Assembly: GCA_020444475.1 (NCBI GenBank) | Contig: JAHLKV010000004.1 | Coordinates: 396,304-460,303, forward strand | DNA from: a bacterium | Lineage (GTDB): Bacteria; Zixibacteria; MSB-5A5; GN15; FEB-12 | Reading direction: 5' to 3' | DNA: 64,000 bases | In this document: positions 53,731 through 62,576 of the stretch, piece after piece | How positions within the stretch are numbered: position 1 is the first letter of the stretch | Layout: every line of letters starts with the position of its first letter | Made by a program: the position numbers and the translations under genes | The notes under the pieces: generated by a model | Told to the model about the DNA's origin: nothing | What the model saw: only the letters and a program-made list of their open reading frames with translations | The model's database searches: none

Positions 53731-54408
53731 ATGTTCTGGGAGCACTTTGCAGTTTGGGTGGCCGCGTTTCTGACGCTCGGGATCTACTCGTTCCTGTACA
53801 AGGATAACCCCTGGTACAAGCTGTGCGAGTCGATTTTCGTCGGTATCTCCGCGGGCTACTGGTTCGTTACGCTCTTCTGGGACAACATCTACGGCAAGTT
53901 CTGGGTGGGGGTGTTCCCGCCGACCCATGTCAATGAACTCGGCGAATCCGTTCGGACGGCGCAGCCGGATTACTGGTTGCTGGTCGGCGCGGTACTCGGC
54001 CTGCTCATGCTGCTTCGGCTGGTGCCGAAAATCGGTTGGTTGTCGCGCTGGTCACTGGCGTTTATTGTCGGCGCCACCGCTGGATTCTATCTGATAAATT
54101 ACTTCTCTTCGAACGTCATGCGGCAGGTGCAGGATACCATCATGCCGCTGTTCGGCTCCGGGTTCGACGCCTCGGCGTATGTCATCATCGGCAACATCGT
54201 CGTGGCCGTTGGTACCTTCACCGGTCTGATTTACTTCTTCTTCTCGAAAGAGCACCGGGGAGCGTTTGGGTTCTCGGCGAAGGTCGGTATTTTCTTCCTG
54301 ATGGTCACCTTCGGCGCTTCGTTCGGCTACACCGTCATGAGTCGAATGTCGCTGTTGATCGGCCGTATAGATTTTCTGCTAAGCGACTGGCTGGGGTTGA
54401 TTCGATAG
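53731..54408 (+). CDS. Cassette 1, C protein: six-helix membrane protein
   Basis: This 225-aa polytopic protein shares with 57315 and 61334 the N-terminal block 'AFLTLGIYSFLYKDNPWYK' followed by 'VGISAGYW', the central 'GWLSRWSLAFIVGATAG' and the C-terminal 'IYFFFSKEHRGAFG' plus 'FGASFGYTVMSRMSLLIGR'. The short cytoplasmic loop 'FFFSKEH' is nearly invariant. GGAAGGAC precedes the ATG. Its TAG overlaps the GTG start of the next D gene, joining cassette 1 to cassette 2. Confidence 0.85.
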   Translation: MFWEHFAVWVAAFLTLGIYSFLYKDNPWYKLCESIFVGISAGYWFVTLFWDNIYGKFWVGVFPPTHVNELGESVRTAQPDYWLLVGAVLGLLMLLRLVPKIGWLSRWSLAFIVGATAGFYLINYFSSNVMRQVQDTIMPLFGSGFDASAYVIIGNIVVAVGTFTGLIYFFFSKEHRGAFGFSAKVGIFFLMVTFGASFGYTVMSRMSLLIGRIDFLLSDWLGLIR

Positions 54409-55679
54409 TGCAGTATATTCGACCCACAGACGGGGGACGTCGCTCCCGCCTTGCGTTTGGTTTCCTCTCGATACTGATCGTCTTCGCGGCCTTATCGGCG
54501 CCGGTTGTTGCGCAGGATGTCGTTGCAGACACGCCGGCCGATACAACCGCCGTCTCACACGTTCCCGCACCGGCCACTTCGGTCGTTGTTGACGACTACA
54601 AGTACGACTTCGGTGATCGCCTCAACCTTTCGTGGGTGCCGTCGATCGACGACCAGATCGGCGAGCGCATGGTCCTGGGTTACATCGTCTACCGCTCCAT
54701 CAACGGCGGTGAGTTCAAGCCGCTGGAGTCGCTGCTGCCGGGGGCATCCTCGTTCGAAGACAAGGATCTGCACGCCGATTCGAGCTATGTCTACTATGTG
54801 GCGGCTTTCTCAGAAACCGACACCGTACCGTCGATCCACACCCAGGCCCACCAGCCGGAGCGTGAGTTTATTCATTTCGATCTGCTCTGGTTGTTCGTCA
54901 TCGCGGCTCTCATTTCCTTTTCGGTGATTTACTTCATCTGGATGGCGCGTGCCGGAAAAGATTTATTCGTGAGAAAGATCGCCGGACTCGATGCGGTCGA
55001 CGACGCGATCGGACGTGCGACGGAGATGGGTCGGCCGATTCTGTTCATTCCCGGTATTCAGGATATGGACGACGTCCAGACGATTGCCGGCCTCACCATT
55101 CTCGGCCGGGTGGCCAAACAGATAGCGGACTATGACACCCGCATCCGCATGCCTGTCTCCCGATCGCTGGTGATGACGGCTGCCCGGGAGACGATCAAGG
55201 CCGCCTATCAGATTGCGGGACGACCTGACGCGTACTCCGACGACATGGTGAACTACGTTACCGACGAGCAGTTCGGCTATGTGGCGGCGGTCGACGGTAT
55301 CATGGTGCGCGAAAGACCGGCGACGATCTTCCTGCTTGGCGCCTTTTTCGCCGAGTCACTCATTCTCGCCGAGACCGGCAACTCGGTCGGGGCCATCCAG
55401 ATCGCCGGCACGGCCCGTCCGGCACAGCTGCCGTTCTTTATCGCCGCGTGCGACTTCACGCTCATCGGCGAAGAGCTCTTTGCGGCTTCGGCGTATCTGT
55501 CCGGTGAACCGAAACAGCTTGGCTCGCTCAAGGGACAGGATGTAGGCAAAGGTATCGCTATGGCTGTTATTCTTATTGGTGTGATTTCGGTAACACTCGG
55601 CAAAGCGTTTGATATTGAGATATTCAACTGGATAGCCGATGCGCTGTCGACCGTATTCTCGAAGGCGGGAGGTAGCTGA
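54408..55679 (+). CDS. Cassette 2, D protein: Fn3 receptor-like membrane protein (DUF6754-like)
   Basis: This is a 423-aa protein. The GTG at 54408 (VQYIRPTDGGRRSRL) shares its G with the previous TAG; the longer open frame upstream overlaps the C gene and is not used. A signal peptide ('FGFLSILIVFAALSAPVVAQ') precedes an Fn3-like domain ('RLNLSWVPSIDDQIGERMVL', 'SSYVYYVAAFSETD'). A helix ('LFVIAALISFSVIYFIWMA') and then 'RAGKDLFVRKIAGLDAVDDA' open the cytoplasmic domain. That domain keeps every block seen in the copy at 50799 and ends in a helix. It is the closest of the two other copies to D1 in length and layout. Confidence 0.85.
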   Translation: MQYIRPTDGGRRSRLAFGFLSILIVFAALSAPVVAQDVVADTPADTTAVSHVPAPATSVVVDDYKYDFGDRLNLSWVPSIDDQIGERMVLGYIVYRSINGGEFKPLESLLPGASSFEDKDLHADSSYVYYVAAFSETDTVPSIHTQAHQPEREFIHFDLLWLFVIAALISFSVIYFIWMARAGKDLFVRKIAGLDAVDDAIGRATEMGRPILFIPGIQDMDDVQTIAGLTILGRVAKQIADYDTRIRMPVSRSLVMTAARETIKAAYQIAGRPDAYSDDMVNYVTDEQFGYVAAVDGIMVRERPATIFLLGAFFAESLILAETGNSVGAIQIAGTARPAQLPFFIAACDFTLIGEELFAASAYLSGEPKQLGSLKGQDVGKGIAMAVILIGVISVTLGKAFDIEIFNWIADALSTVFSKAGGS

Positions 55680-55681
55680 TA

Positions 55682-56359
55682 GTGAAACGCCAGGTACCCC
55701 TGCTCATAACGTTTTTTGTCGGAACGCTGTTGATTGTCTCGATCTTCAGCCCGGCCACGGAAAACCTCGGTGAAGAATTCTCGGTCTTTTTCGATGTTAT
55801 CGCTGTCTTCGCGTTTTTCCTCGGCGGTGGTAACCTCCTTCGGGTTCACCTGACCAAAATCTCCCGCAAGCGCGAGGACTGGGTCTACTCGGTGGTTACC
55901 CTCGTCGGCTTTATCGTCATGCTCTGGGCGGGGCTGTTCAAGATTGGCAACGAGGGTGGTATTGCGGCCTCGGTGACCGAAGAGAGTTCGTTGTTCGGGA
56001 TGGTGTTTTATTCCGTCCTGATCCCCTTGCAGTCGACCATGTATTCGCTGCTGGCGTTTTTTATCGCTTCGGCGTCGTACCGCGCTTTTAGAGCGAAGAA
56101 CCGTGAAGCGACCATTCTGCTGGTGGCGGCGTTTATCATTCTGCTTGGTCGCACCGCGTTCGGGACCATGCTGACATCGTGGATGCCTCCCAGCCTCTCG
56201 CTGGCGGAGATTCCGAATTTGGCAATCTGGATCATGAACTCCCCCAACCTCGCCGGACAGCGGGCCATCATGATCGGCATCGGTCTCGGCGTGGTATCGA
56301 TGTCGCTGCGCATCATCCTCGGTGTTGAACGAACTTATCTGGGAGATGACGGCAAATGA
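55682..56359 (+). CDS. Cassette 2, A protein: six-helix membrane protein
   Basis: The 225-aa product has a GTG start 2 nt after the D stop. The shared blocks are 'STMYSLLAFFIASASYRAFR' and 'GQRAIMIGIGLGVVSMSLRI' then 'ILGVER'. The loop between helices 3 and 4 ('FKIGNEGGIAASVTEESS') is longer than in copy 1. The stop overlaps the next ATG by four bases. Confidence 0.84.
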   Translation: MKRQVPLLITFFVGTLLIVSIFSPATENLGEEFSVFFDVIAVFAFFLGGGNLLRVHLTKISRKREDWVYSVVTLVGFIVMLWAGLFKIGNEGGIAASVTEESSLFGMVFYSVLIPLQSTMYSLLAFFIASASYRAFRAKNREATILLVAAFIILLGRTAFGTMLTSWMPPSLSLAEIPNLAIWIMNSPNLAGQRAIMIGIGLGVVSMSLRIILGVERTYLGDDGK

Positions 56360-57318
56360 TGTTTGATTCTCCCATGTTGTTGCTGCTCACGGCGGGCAGC
56401 GGAGCCACGGTCGGGACTTATATCGGTCTGGCCATCATCGTGCTTGGTCTGCTGGCCCTCCTCTATACCTCGATCAAGGCTATCGAGGTCGACCGCCGGA
56501 TCGTCTTTCTGTTCATTTTCGTCGCGGTCTCGATACCGATCCTCTTCCCGATTACGTTCGAGGAGAAGGCGACGCCGGTGGTGAAACGAATTTTCGACAA
56601 GATTGAGAGCCTCCCCGAGGGCTCGCGTATTCTGCTTTCGTTCGATTTCGATCCGGCCATGGCGCCGGAAGTGCAGCCGATGGCGGACGCCGTCATGCGG
56701 CACGCGCTGGCGAAGAACCACCGGGTAATTTTCATGTCGCTGTGGGCGACCGGTCAGGGGCTGCTCGACCGCACCATGCAGCGTATCCTGCCGAACGAGT
56801 TCCCGGACAAGGTCGACGGTGTCGACTTCGCTTCGGTCGGCTACACGGCCGGAAATGAAGGCGTGCTCAATGTCATCGTATCGGACTTCAAAAAGATGTT
56901 TCCGTCGGATGCCAACTCCATACCGCTCGACAGCCTGCCCGTCTTCAATCGATTCTCGTCGTGCAAGGACCTTGATCTGGTCGTTACCTTCGGCGGTGGC
57001 AAGCCGGGCGCCAAGGAGTGGGTGCTGTTCGTGGGTGACAAAGCCAATGTACCGGTGGCGGTTGGTGTCGCCGCGGTGGTCGCACCGCAGATGTACCCGT
57101 ACTTCCCGAACCAGGTGCTGGGCATCATGGGCGGAATCAAAGGGGCTGCGGAGTATGAGTCCGAGTTGATCAAGCACTATCCGCAGTTCGCCGAGCAACC
57201 GACCCCCGGCATGGTCATGATGGGGCCGCAGACGCTGGCGCATATCGTTATCATCGCGTTTATCGTCTTCGGTAACGTCGCCTACTTCTTCGGCCGCCGT
57301 CGGGAGGAGAAGCCATGA
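56356..57318 (+). CDS. Cassette 2, B protein: membrane-anchored extracytoplasmic domain
   Basis: The 320-aa product has two clear N-terminal helices (about 21-42 and 50-67) separated by the charged 'KAIEVDRR'. This again places the soluble domain outside if the N terminus is outside. Shared blocks are 'LSFDFDPAMAPEVQPMADA', 'HRVIFMSLW', 'YPYFPNQVLGIMGGIKGAAE' and the C-terminal helix 'IVIIAFIVFGNVAYFFG'. It overlaps both neighbours by four bases, so production of A2, B2 and C2 is tightly coupled. Confidence 0.85.
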   Translation: MMFDSPMLLLLTAGSGATVGTYIGLAIIVLGLLALLYTSIKAIEVDRRIVFLFIFVAVSIPILFPITFEEKATPVVKRIFDKIESLPEGSRILLSFDFDPAMAPEVQPMADAVMRHALAKNHRVIFMSLWATGQGLLDRTMQRILPNEFPDKVDGVDFASVGYTAGNEGVLNVIVSDFKKMFPSDANSIPLDSLPVFNRFSSCKDLDLVVTFGGGKPGAKEWVLFVGDKANVPVAVGVAAVVAPQMYPYFPNQVLGIMGGIKGAAEYESELIKHYPQFAEQPTPGMVMMGPQTLAHIVIIAFIVFGNVAYFFGRRREEKP

Positions 57319-58118
57319 AGAAAACCTCGGTCATCATTCTGAGCGGCGTGGTGATTCTCTTCCTGGTAAGCTGGCTCGTTAAGGGCGCCTCCTTGTCGGG
57401 CGAGGAGAACCCGTATCTGCAGGGTTTCCTGACTACCTTTGCAGCGTTTCTGACCCTGGCGGTGTTTTCTTTCCTCTACCGGGACAATCCGTTTTACAAG
57501 TTCGCGGAGCATCTGTTTGTCGGCGCATCGGCGGCTTACTGGATGACGCTCGGGTTCTGGCAGACCCTGGTTAAGAAGCTGATCCCGAAGCTATCCGACG
57601 GACTCGCGAATTTCTTCGAAGTACCGACCGAGGAGCACAGCTATTGGTACTTCCTGCCGGTTATCCTGGGCCTTCTGTTGCTGATGCGTCTCTCCAAGAA
57701 GGGCGGATGGCTGTCGCGCTGGCCGCTGGCGTTTATTGTTGGCTACACTGCCGGTATCAATTTCGTCGGCTATCTCCGGTCCGACTTCGTCAAGCAGGTT
57801 TCCTCAACCTTTGTCCCCCTGCTGATCGACTGGCAGGGCGTGGGACATTTCTTCAGTAATTTCTCGCTTGCCATCGACGGTCAGTTTGTGATGATGCTCG
57901 CCAACGTCGTGATTTTCGTGGGCGTCTTGTGCGGCCTGGTCTACTTCTTCTTTTCCAAGGAGCACACGGGCCTGTTCGGGACCGCTTCGCGGGTGGGTAT
58001 CTGGATTCTGATGATCACCTTCGGCGCCTCGTTCGGCTACACCGTAATGGGACGTATCTCACTCCTGGTAGGGAGGTTGACCTTCCTGTTCAAGGACTGG
58101 CTCGGGCTGATCAGCTGA
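57315..58118 (+). CDS. Cassette 2, C protein: membrane protein with an extra N-terminal helix
   Basis: This 267-aa protein carries the C-family blocks 'AFLTLAVFSFLYRDNPFYKF', 'GWLSRWPLAFIVGYTAG', 'VYFFFSKEHTGLFG' and 'FGASFGYTVMGRISLLVGR'. Unlike copy 1 it has about 40 additional N-terminal residues with one more helix ('VIILSGVVILFLVSWLV') and a longer central loop. This suggests that the cassettes have diverged in their outward parts while the core is held constant. Confidence 0.85.
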   Translation: MKKTSVIILSGVVILFLVSWLVKGASLSGEENPYLQGFLTTFAAFLTLAVFSFLYRDNPFYKFAEHLFVGASAAYWMTLGFWQTLVKKLIPKLSDGLANFFEVPTEEHSYWYFLPVILGLLLLMRLSKKGGWLSRWPLAFIVGYTAGINFVGYLRSDFVKQVSSTFVPLLIDWQGVGHFFSNFSLAIDGQFVMMLANVVIFVGVLCGLVYFFFSKEHTGLFGTASRVGIWILMITFGASFGYTVMGRISLLVGRLTFLFKDWLGLIS

Positions 58119-58164
58119 TTTGATGAACATTACACGAGGTACTCTTCATGACTGTGGAGGGACT

Positions 58165-59778
58165 ATGACATATTTGCTACGGGTACTCCTGACCCTGGCC
58201 CTGTTGACAGGTACGGCCGTGTTCGCACAGGGCGAGCCGCCGGCTGTCGACACGACGTTAGTCGACACCACCACCGTCGCCCCGCCGGCGCCGGTGACCG
58301 GGTTGACCGGCAAGGATCGGGACAACGACCACGGCCACGCCATTGAGCTGACCTGGACGCCGTCGGTCGACGACCTCGAGAACCCGAGCGGCGCCCGCAG
58401 TGTGTTGCGTTATCGCATCATGATGTGGAAACCGACCGAGGCATATCGGGTCGACACACTTCGGCAGATGTACGACATGGTGCGAAGCAACTACGCACCT
58501 ATCCGCGTCTACAAGCCGCTGGTCGATTCGGCGCTGATTCTCATCGACCAGGGCATGGTCGATGTTTCGGCCCTGCCGTTTGAGGTGTTGCTCCCTGAAG
58601 GGATCAACCGCACGGACGCCCCGGCTGAGATGATGAAATACGTCCGCAAGGCGCTTCAGGACACGCTCGCCGCGATGACGGCGCAGGTGGACATTTCGAA
58701 GGACTCCGTGAAGGTGTTCCGGTCGAATTTTCTTGCCGCTGTCGAGTCGCTTCCCGAGGCGTTTAACGCCAACGGACCATCATCGGGCCACGGTGCGTGG
58801 GACTCGGTAGGCGCCGAAGTGCCCGGCGCGACCTTCTTCCGGCATGCCGGATCGAAAGAAGAAGTTTCTCCCGATTTCCTGCCGGATTACGCCGATCTGT
58901 ACTATCGGGTAGATGCCGCGACGTCCGATCCGGCCGTCTACACCGCTTCCGACGTATGCGGTCCGGTGCAGGCATCGGGACAGTGGTACAACTCCGGCCG
59001 CACGGTAGTGCTGATTTCGGTGATCATATTCACCATCCTGACGGTGGTGTTCGTGCAACAGGCCCGGAGGGGCAAGGAGCTGTACGTCCGTCCTCTGGCC
59101 GGTATCGAGGCGGTCGATGACGCCATCGGCCGTGCCACCGAGATGGGCAAGCCGATTCTCTATGTGCTGGGCCTCGGCGCCGCATCGGATATCGCAACCA
59201 TCGCCTCGTTCACGATCCTGAGTCGTGTCGCCAAGCGGGTTGCCGAGTATCAGACGCAGCTTATCGTGCCGACCTACGATCCGATCGTCATGACGGTGGC
59301 GCAGGAGGTTGTGAAATCGTCGTATCTCGACGCCGGACGTCCCGACGACTACAATGAAGATATCGTCTACTTCGTTACGCAGTCGCAGTTCGCCTATGTG
59401 GCGGCCGTCAACGGCGTGATGCTTCGTCAGCTCCCCGCGACCAACGTCTACATGGGCAAGTTCTACGCCGAGTCGCTGATCCTGGCGGAGACCGGCGCCC
59501 TGGCCGGTTCGATTCAGATCGCCGGTACCGACGAAATCGCGCAGATACCGTTCTTCGTCGTGGCGTGCGACTACACGCTGATCGGGGAAGAGCTCTACGC
59601 AGCCTCGGCCTATCTCGGCGGTGAGCCGGTTTTGCTCGGTTCGCTCAAGGCACAGGATTACGCCAAGGCGTTGTTTGTTGTTTGTGCCGTAGCCGGTTTC
59701 CTGACGCTGATTCTGGCCGATGCCACCGGTGCGCACTGGCTGGCGCAGTTCAAACAGTGGTTTATGGTGGCGGACTAG
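58165..59778 (+). CDS. Cassette 3, D protein: receptor-like protein with a helical insert in the Fn3 domain
   Basis: This is a 537-aa protein. ATG 58165 (MTYLLRVLL) has GGAGGG at ideal distance, whereas the ATG at 58120 would add 15 residues before the signal peptide. The Fn3-like start ('AIELTWTPSVDDLENPSGAR') is interrupted by about 130 mostly helical residues ('LRQMYDMVRSNYAPIRVY', 'MMKYVRKALQDTLAAMTAQ') before the domain resumes ('YADLYYRVDAATSD'). The helix and cytoplasmic domain ('ARRGKELYVRPLAGIEAVDD', 'GRATEMGKPILYVLGLG', 'AESLILAETGALAGSIQIAG') are the most divergent of the three copies. Confidence 0.85.
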   Translation: MTYLLRVLLTLALLTGTAVFAQGEPPAVDTTLVDTTTVAPPAPVTGLTGKDRDNDHGHAIELTWTPSVDDLENPSGARSVLRYRIMMWKPTEAYRVDTLRQMYDMVRSNYAPIRVYKPLVDSALILIDQGMVDVSALPFEVLLPEGINRTDAPAEMMKYVRKALQDTLAAMTAQVDISKDSVKVFRSNFLAAVESLPEAFNANGPSSGHGAWDSVGAEVPGATFFRHAGSKEEVSPDFLPDYADLYYRVDAATSDPAVYTASDVCGPVQASGQWYNSGRTVVLISVIIFTILTVVFVQQARRGKELYVRPLAGIEAVDDAIGRATEMGKPILYVLGLGAASDIATIASFTILSRVAKRVAEYQTQLIVPTYDPIVMTVAQEVVKSSYLDAGRPDDYNEDIVYFVTQSQFAYVAAVNGVMLRQLPATNVYMGKFYAESLILAETGALAGSIQIAGTDEIAQIPFFVVACDYTLIGEELYAASAYLGGEPVLLGSLKAQDYAKALFVVCAVAGFLTLILADATGAHWLAQFKQWFMVAD

Positions 59779-59791
59779 GAGGACGGAATAT

Positions 59792-60442
59792 ATGAGACGA
59801 CAATTACCTTTCGTACTGGTCTTCCTGTCCGGCTTCTTCATGATCTTCCAGTACTTCGTGCCGCACCAGAAGTCTGAGTTCGTGTACGAGTTCCTGCTGG
59901 ACTGGCTGACCATTATCGGCGGCTTCGCCATGGCGCTGGGCATCTGGTCGTTGATCCGCGTATCGTACGACCGCATCAAGCGCCAACGTGAGAATTGGGG
60001 CTACTCGGTTATTACCCTGACGGGCCTCTTCCTGATGATGTTTTTCGGCATCACCAACTGGGAAGACGGTTCCTTCGGCGTCTATATCTACACGGCCGAG
60101 GGTCTCAGCAATTCGATGTTCGTACATTTCTTTGATTTCATCCTCATCCCGATCCAGGCGACGATGTTCTCGCTGCTGGCGTTTTTTATCGCTTCGGCGG
60201 CCTATCGCGCTTTCCGCGCGCGCAGCGTGATCGCTTCGCTGCTGTTGCTGGCGGCGCTGATCGTGATGATGCGATTTAACCCGATTTTCGGCGCCTGGAT
60301 CGAGACGGTTGCCAACTGGCTGATGAACGTGCCCAACCTCGCCGCCCAGCGGGCGATCGTGATTGGGCTCGGACTCGGGATGGTGGCGACCGCGCTCAAG
60401 ATCATTCTCGGCATCGAACGCGGCTACATGGGACAGGGATAA
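59792..60442 (+). CDS. Cassette 3, A protein: six-helix membrane protein
   Basis: The 216-aa product starts at ATG 59792 with AGGAGGA upstream, 13 nt after the D stop. The shared blocks are 'QATMFSLLAFFIASAAYRAF' and 'AQRAIVIGLGLGMVATALKI' then 'ILGIER'. N-terminal 'FMIFQYFVPH' echoes 'FVVQYFIPH' of copy 1. Confidence 0.85.
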   Translation: MRRQLPFVLVFLSGFFMIFQYFVPHQKSEFVYEFLLDWLTIIGGFAMALGIWSLIRVSYDRIKRQRENWGYSVITLTGLFLMMFFGITNWEDGSFGVYIYTAEGLSNSMFVHFFDFILIPIQATMFSLLAFFIASAAYRAFRARSVIASLLLLAALIVMMRFNPIFGAWIETVANWLMNVPNLAAQRAIVIGLGLGMVATALKIILGIERGYMGQG

Positions 60443-60454
60443 GGAGAGAAGACT

Positions 60455-61330
60455 ATGAGCATTTTTGATCGGTTGATGAGACTTGACCGGCGCTGGGTCT
60501 TCCTCTTTCTCACGGCGGTTTGTATCGCCGGGTACTATGTGGACTACTCGATTCCGATTCGAGTGACCAACGAGACCAGGTCGATCTACACCTTTATCGA
60601 TTCACTGCCGCCCGGCGATATCGTGTTCGTCGCGATCGACTACGATCCCTCGAACCAGGCCGAGCTGCATCCGATGACCTACGCTATCATGGAGCATGCT
60701 TTCCGGAAGAACCTCAAGGTGATCTTCACGGCGCTCTCGCAGAACGGCCCCGGTATGGCGGATCAGGCGATTCGAGATATCACCGATTCGGTCTCGCTTG
60801 ACCGTACCTACAACGGCGTGGAGTTCAAGGGGCGAGAAATCAGAAACGGTATCGACTATACCTTCCTGGGATACAAACCATACTATGCGATTATCATCCT
60901 CAGTATGGGACAGAATTTCAGGATCTCGTTCCCGACCGACTACTACGGCACGCCGCTCGACTCGATTCCCATGATGCGGGGTGTACTCAACTATGACAAC
61001 GTCGCCTGCCTGATCGATCTCTCCGGCGGTAACATCACCGACGCGTGGATTTCGTACGGGCAGGGAAGATATAACTTCCCGCTGGCGCTCGGCCTGACCG
61101 GTGTCATGACGGCGCAGTATTACCCGTATCTGAACTCCGGACAGGTGTTCGGGATCATGGGCGGGATGCTCGGCGCCGCGCAGTATGAGAGAATGGCCGA
61201 TAACCCCGGACTGGCGATCGATGGCATGCGCGTACAGCTGCCGGCGCATATCGTGATCGTGCTGTTTATTATCATCGGGAATATCGGGTACTTCGTAACG
61301 CGGCGGCGAGAACAGCTGGAAGGGAGGTAA
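60455..61330 (+). CDS. Cassette 3, B protein: membrane-anchored extracytoplasmic domain (shortest copy)
   Basis: The 291-aa product has a single N-terminal helix ('WVFLFLTAVCIAGYYVDYSI') after a basic start, so the soluble domain is again outside. Shared blocks are 'VAIDYDPSNQAELHPMTYA', 'LKVIFTALS', 'YPYLNSGQVFGIMGGMLGAA' and the final helix 'IVIVLFIIIGNIGYFV'. The loss of the extra N-terminal helices present in copies 1 and 2, with conserved sidedness, supports the topology. Confidence 0.85.
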   Translation: MSIFDRLMRLDRRWVFLFLTAVCIAGYYVDYSIPIRVTNETRSIYTFIDSLPPGDIVFVAIDYDPSNQAELHPMTYAIMEHAFRKNLKVIFTALSQNGPGMADQAIRDITDSVSLDRTYNGVEFKGREIRNGIDYTFLGYKPYYAIIILSMGQNFRISFPTDYYGTPLDSIPMMRGVLNYDNVACLIDLSGGNITDAWISYGQGRYNFPLALGLTGVMTAQYYPYLNSGQVFGIMGGMLGAAQYERMADNPGLAIDGMRVQLPAHIVIVLFIIIGNIGYFVTRRREQLEGR

Positions 61331-61333
61331 CAG

Positions 61334-62143
61334 ATGGATTTTACCACATTCCTGTGGACGACCCTGGGTGCCTTCCTGACCCTGGCGACGTTCTCGTTTT
61401 TGTACAAGGATAACCCGTTCTACAAGCTGGCCGAGCATCTGGTGGTCGGCGTGTCGGCGGGGTATTTCGTCATCATCGTCTGGCACGGCACCATGGTGCC
61501 GAACCTGTTCCAGAAGCTGGCCGACGGTGACTGGTATCTGCTGTGGCTGAATTCGACCCAGCCCTGGTATATCGTGCCGGGGATACTCGGTATCCTCATG
61601 TGGACGCGTTTCTCGAAGAAGTACGGATGGATATCGCGGTGGCCGATGGCGCTGTATATCGGCATCGCGGCCGGTGTGGCGGTGCCGCTGGAGATGTCCA
61701 ACAAGGTCAACAAGCAGCTGGTCGCGACTATGGTCGATATCGACTGGTCGAATTTCATGGGGGCGGGCTTTTTCGATCCCTTCTCCGGTATGGCCAGTCT
61801 GCTGATCTTCATCGGAGCCGTCTCCGCCCTGATTTACTTCTTCTTCTCCAAAGCGCACACCGGTGTGTTTGGGGGAGTGGCGAAACTCGGCATCTGGACG
61901 CTGATGATCGGATTCGGCGCCTCGTTTGGGTTCACCGTGATGGCTCGTATCTCGCTGTTCATCAACCGCCTGCAGTATCTGGACAAGAACTGGCGGGAGG
62001 CGGCTTTTGACGCCTCCAATCCGAACTACAGTTTCGGGTTTCCGCTGGTTTTCTGGTTGGTGATGGCGCTGATTCTCGTTTACATCATCTGGGAATTAAT
62101 GGCCCACTTGAAGCATAAGAACCAGACGAGCGCTCCGCAGTAG
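61334..62143 (+). CDS. Cassette 3, C protein: membrane protein with an extra C-terminal helix
   Basis: This 269-aa protein has the C-family blocks 'AFLTLATFSFLYKDNPFYKL', 'GWISRWPMALYIGIAAG', 'IYFFFSKAHTGVFG' and 'FGASFGFTVMARISLFINR'. After these it has an additional segment with a further helix ('FPLVFWLVMALILVYIIWEL') and a basic tail. It is the last gene before the terminator at 62171. Confidence 0.85.
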   Translation: MDFTTFLWTTLGAFLTLATFSFLYKDNPFYKLAEHLVVGVSAGYFVIIVWHGTMVPNLFQKLADGDWYLLWLNSTQPWYIVPGILGILMWTRFSKKYGWISRWPMALYIGIAAGVAVPLEMSNKVNKQLVATMVDIDWSNFMGAGFFDPFSGMASLLIFIGAVSALIYFFFSKAHTGVFGGVAKLGIWTLMIGFGASFGFTVMARISLFINRLQYLDKNWREAAFDASNPNYSFGFPLVFWLVMALILVYIIWELMAHLKHKNQTSAPQ

Positions 62144-62170
62144 ATCACATTTGTGATATAGAATGCAGCA

Positions 62171-62203
62171 ACTGCCCGGTTTTTTCGGCCGGGCAGTTTT
62201 TTT
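62171..62203 (+). terminator. Terminator of the 12-gene cassette operon
   Basis: Stem ACTGCCCGG / CCGGGCAGT (62171-62179 and 62189-62197) followed by seven T. The stretch to 62576 otherwise holds only a promoter (62462-62490); no gene was seen. Confidence 0.92.
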
Positions 62204-62461
62204 ATGTGGCATTGTGACGGAGGCTTCAGTATAAGATACAAATTCGGTCACCAAACGGGCGCTATGTCCGGGTCAGAAACTGACGGGCCGATTTCACCGT
62301 TCGGGCCAACATCTTGAATCACAACAGGGTAGGCGTGCGACGAGACCACCCATAAAACCCTACGGCACAATAACTTACCGACCGGTCAACTTCCCGATCT
62401 AATAACCCATTCGGCCACCTTCGTTTAGGTGATGTTTTTTTACTGTCAAGCAAAAAAGTTC

Positions 62462-62490
62462 TTGACACCCCGGCAAATTTTTCCTACCGT
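62462..62490 (+). promoter_or_regulatory. Promoter upstream of the small basic protein gene
   Basis: TTGACA (62462-62467), 17-nt spacer, TACCGT (62485-62490). The leader to the ATG at 62577 is about 80 nt. Confidence 0.45.
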
Positions 62491-62576
62491 ATTAACGGAG
62501 TGAGGAACCTAAAACCAAACAACATCTAAACCACGGAAAGGGTAGCAACCGCAACACATGGAAAGTGAGGTGGCTC

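Noticed and set aside
54036-54407. An upstream extension of the second D protein overlapping the C gene
   Set aside because: The C protein is clearly coded in another frame there, and the D signal peptide begins only after the GTG at 54408.
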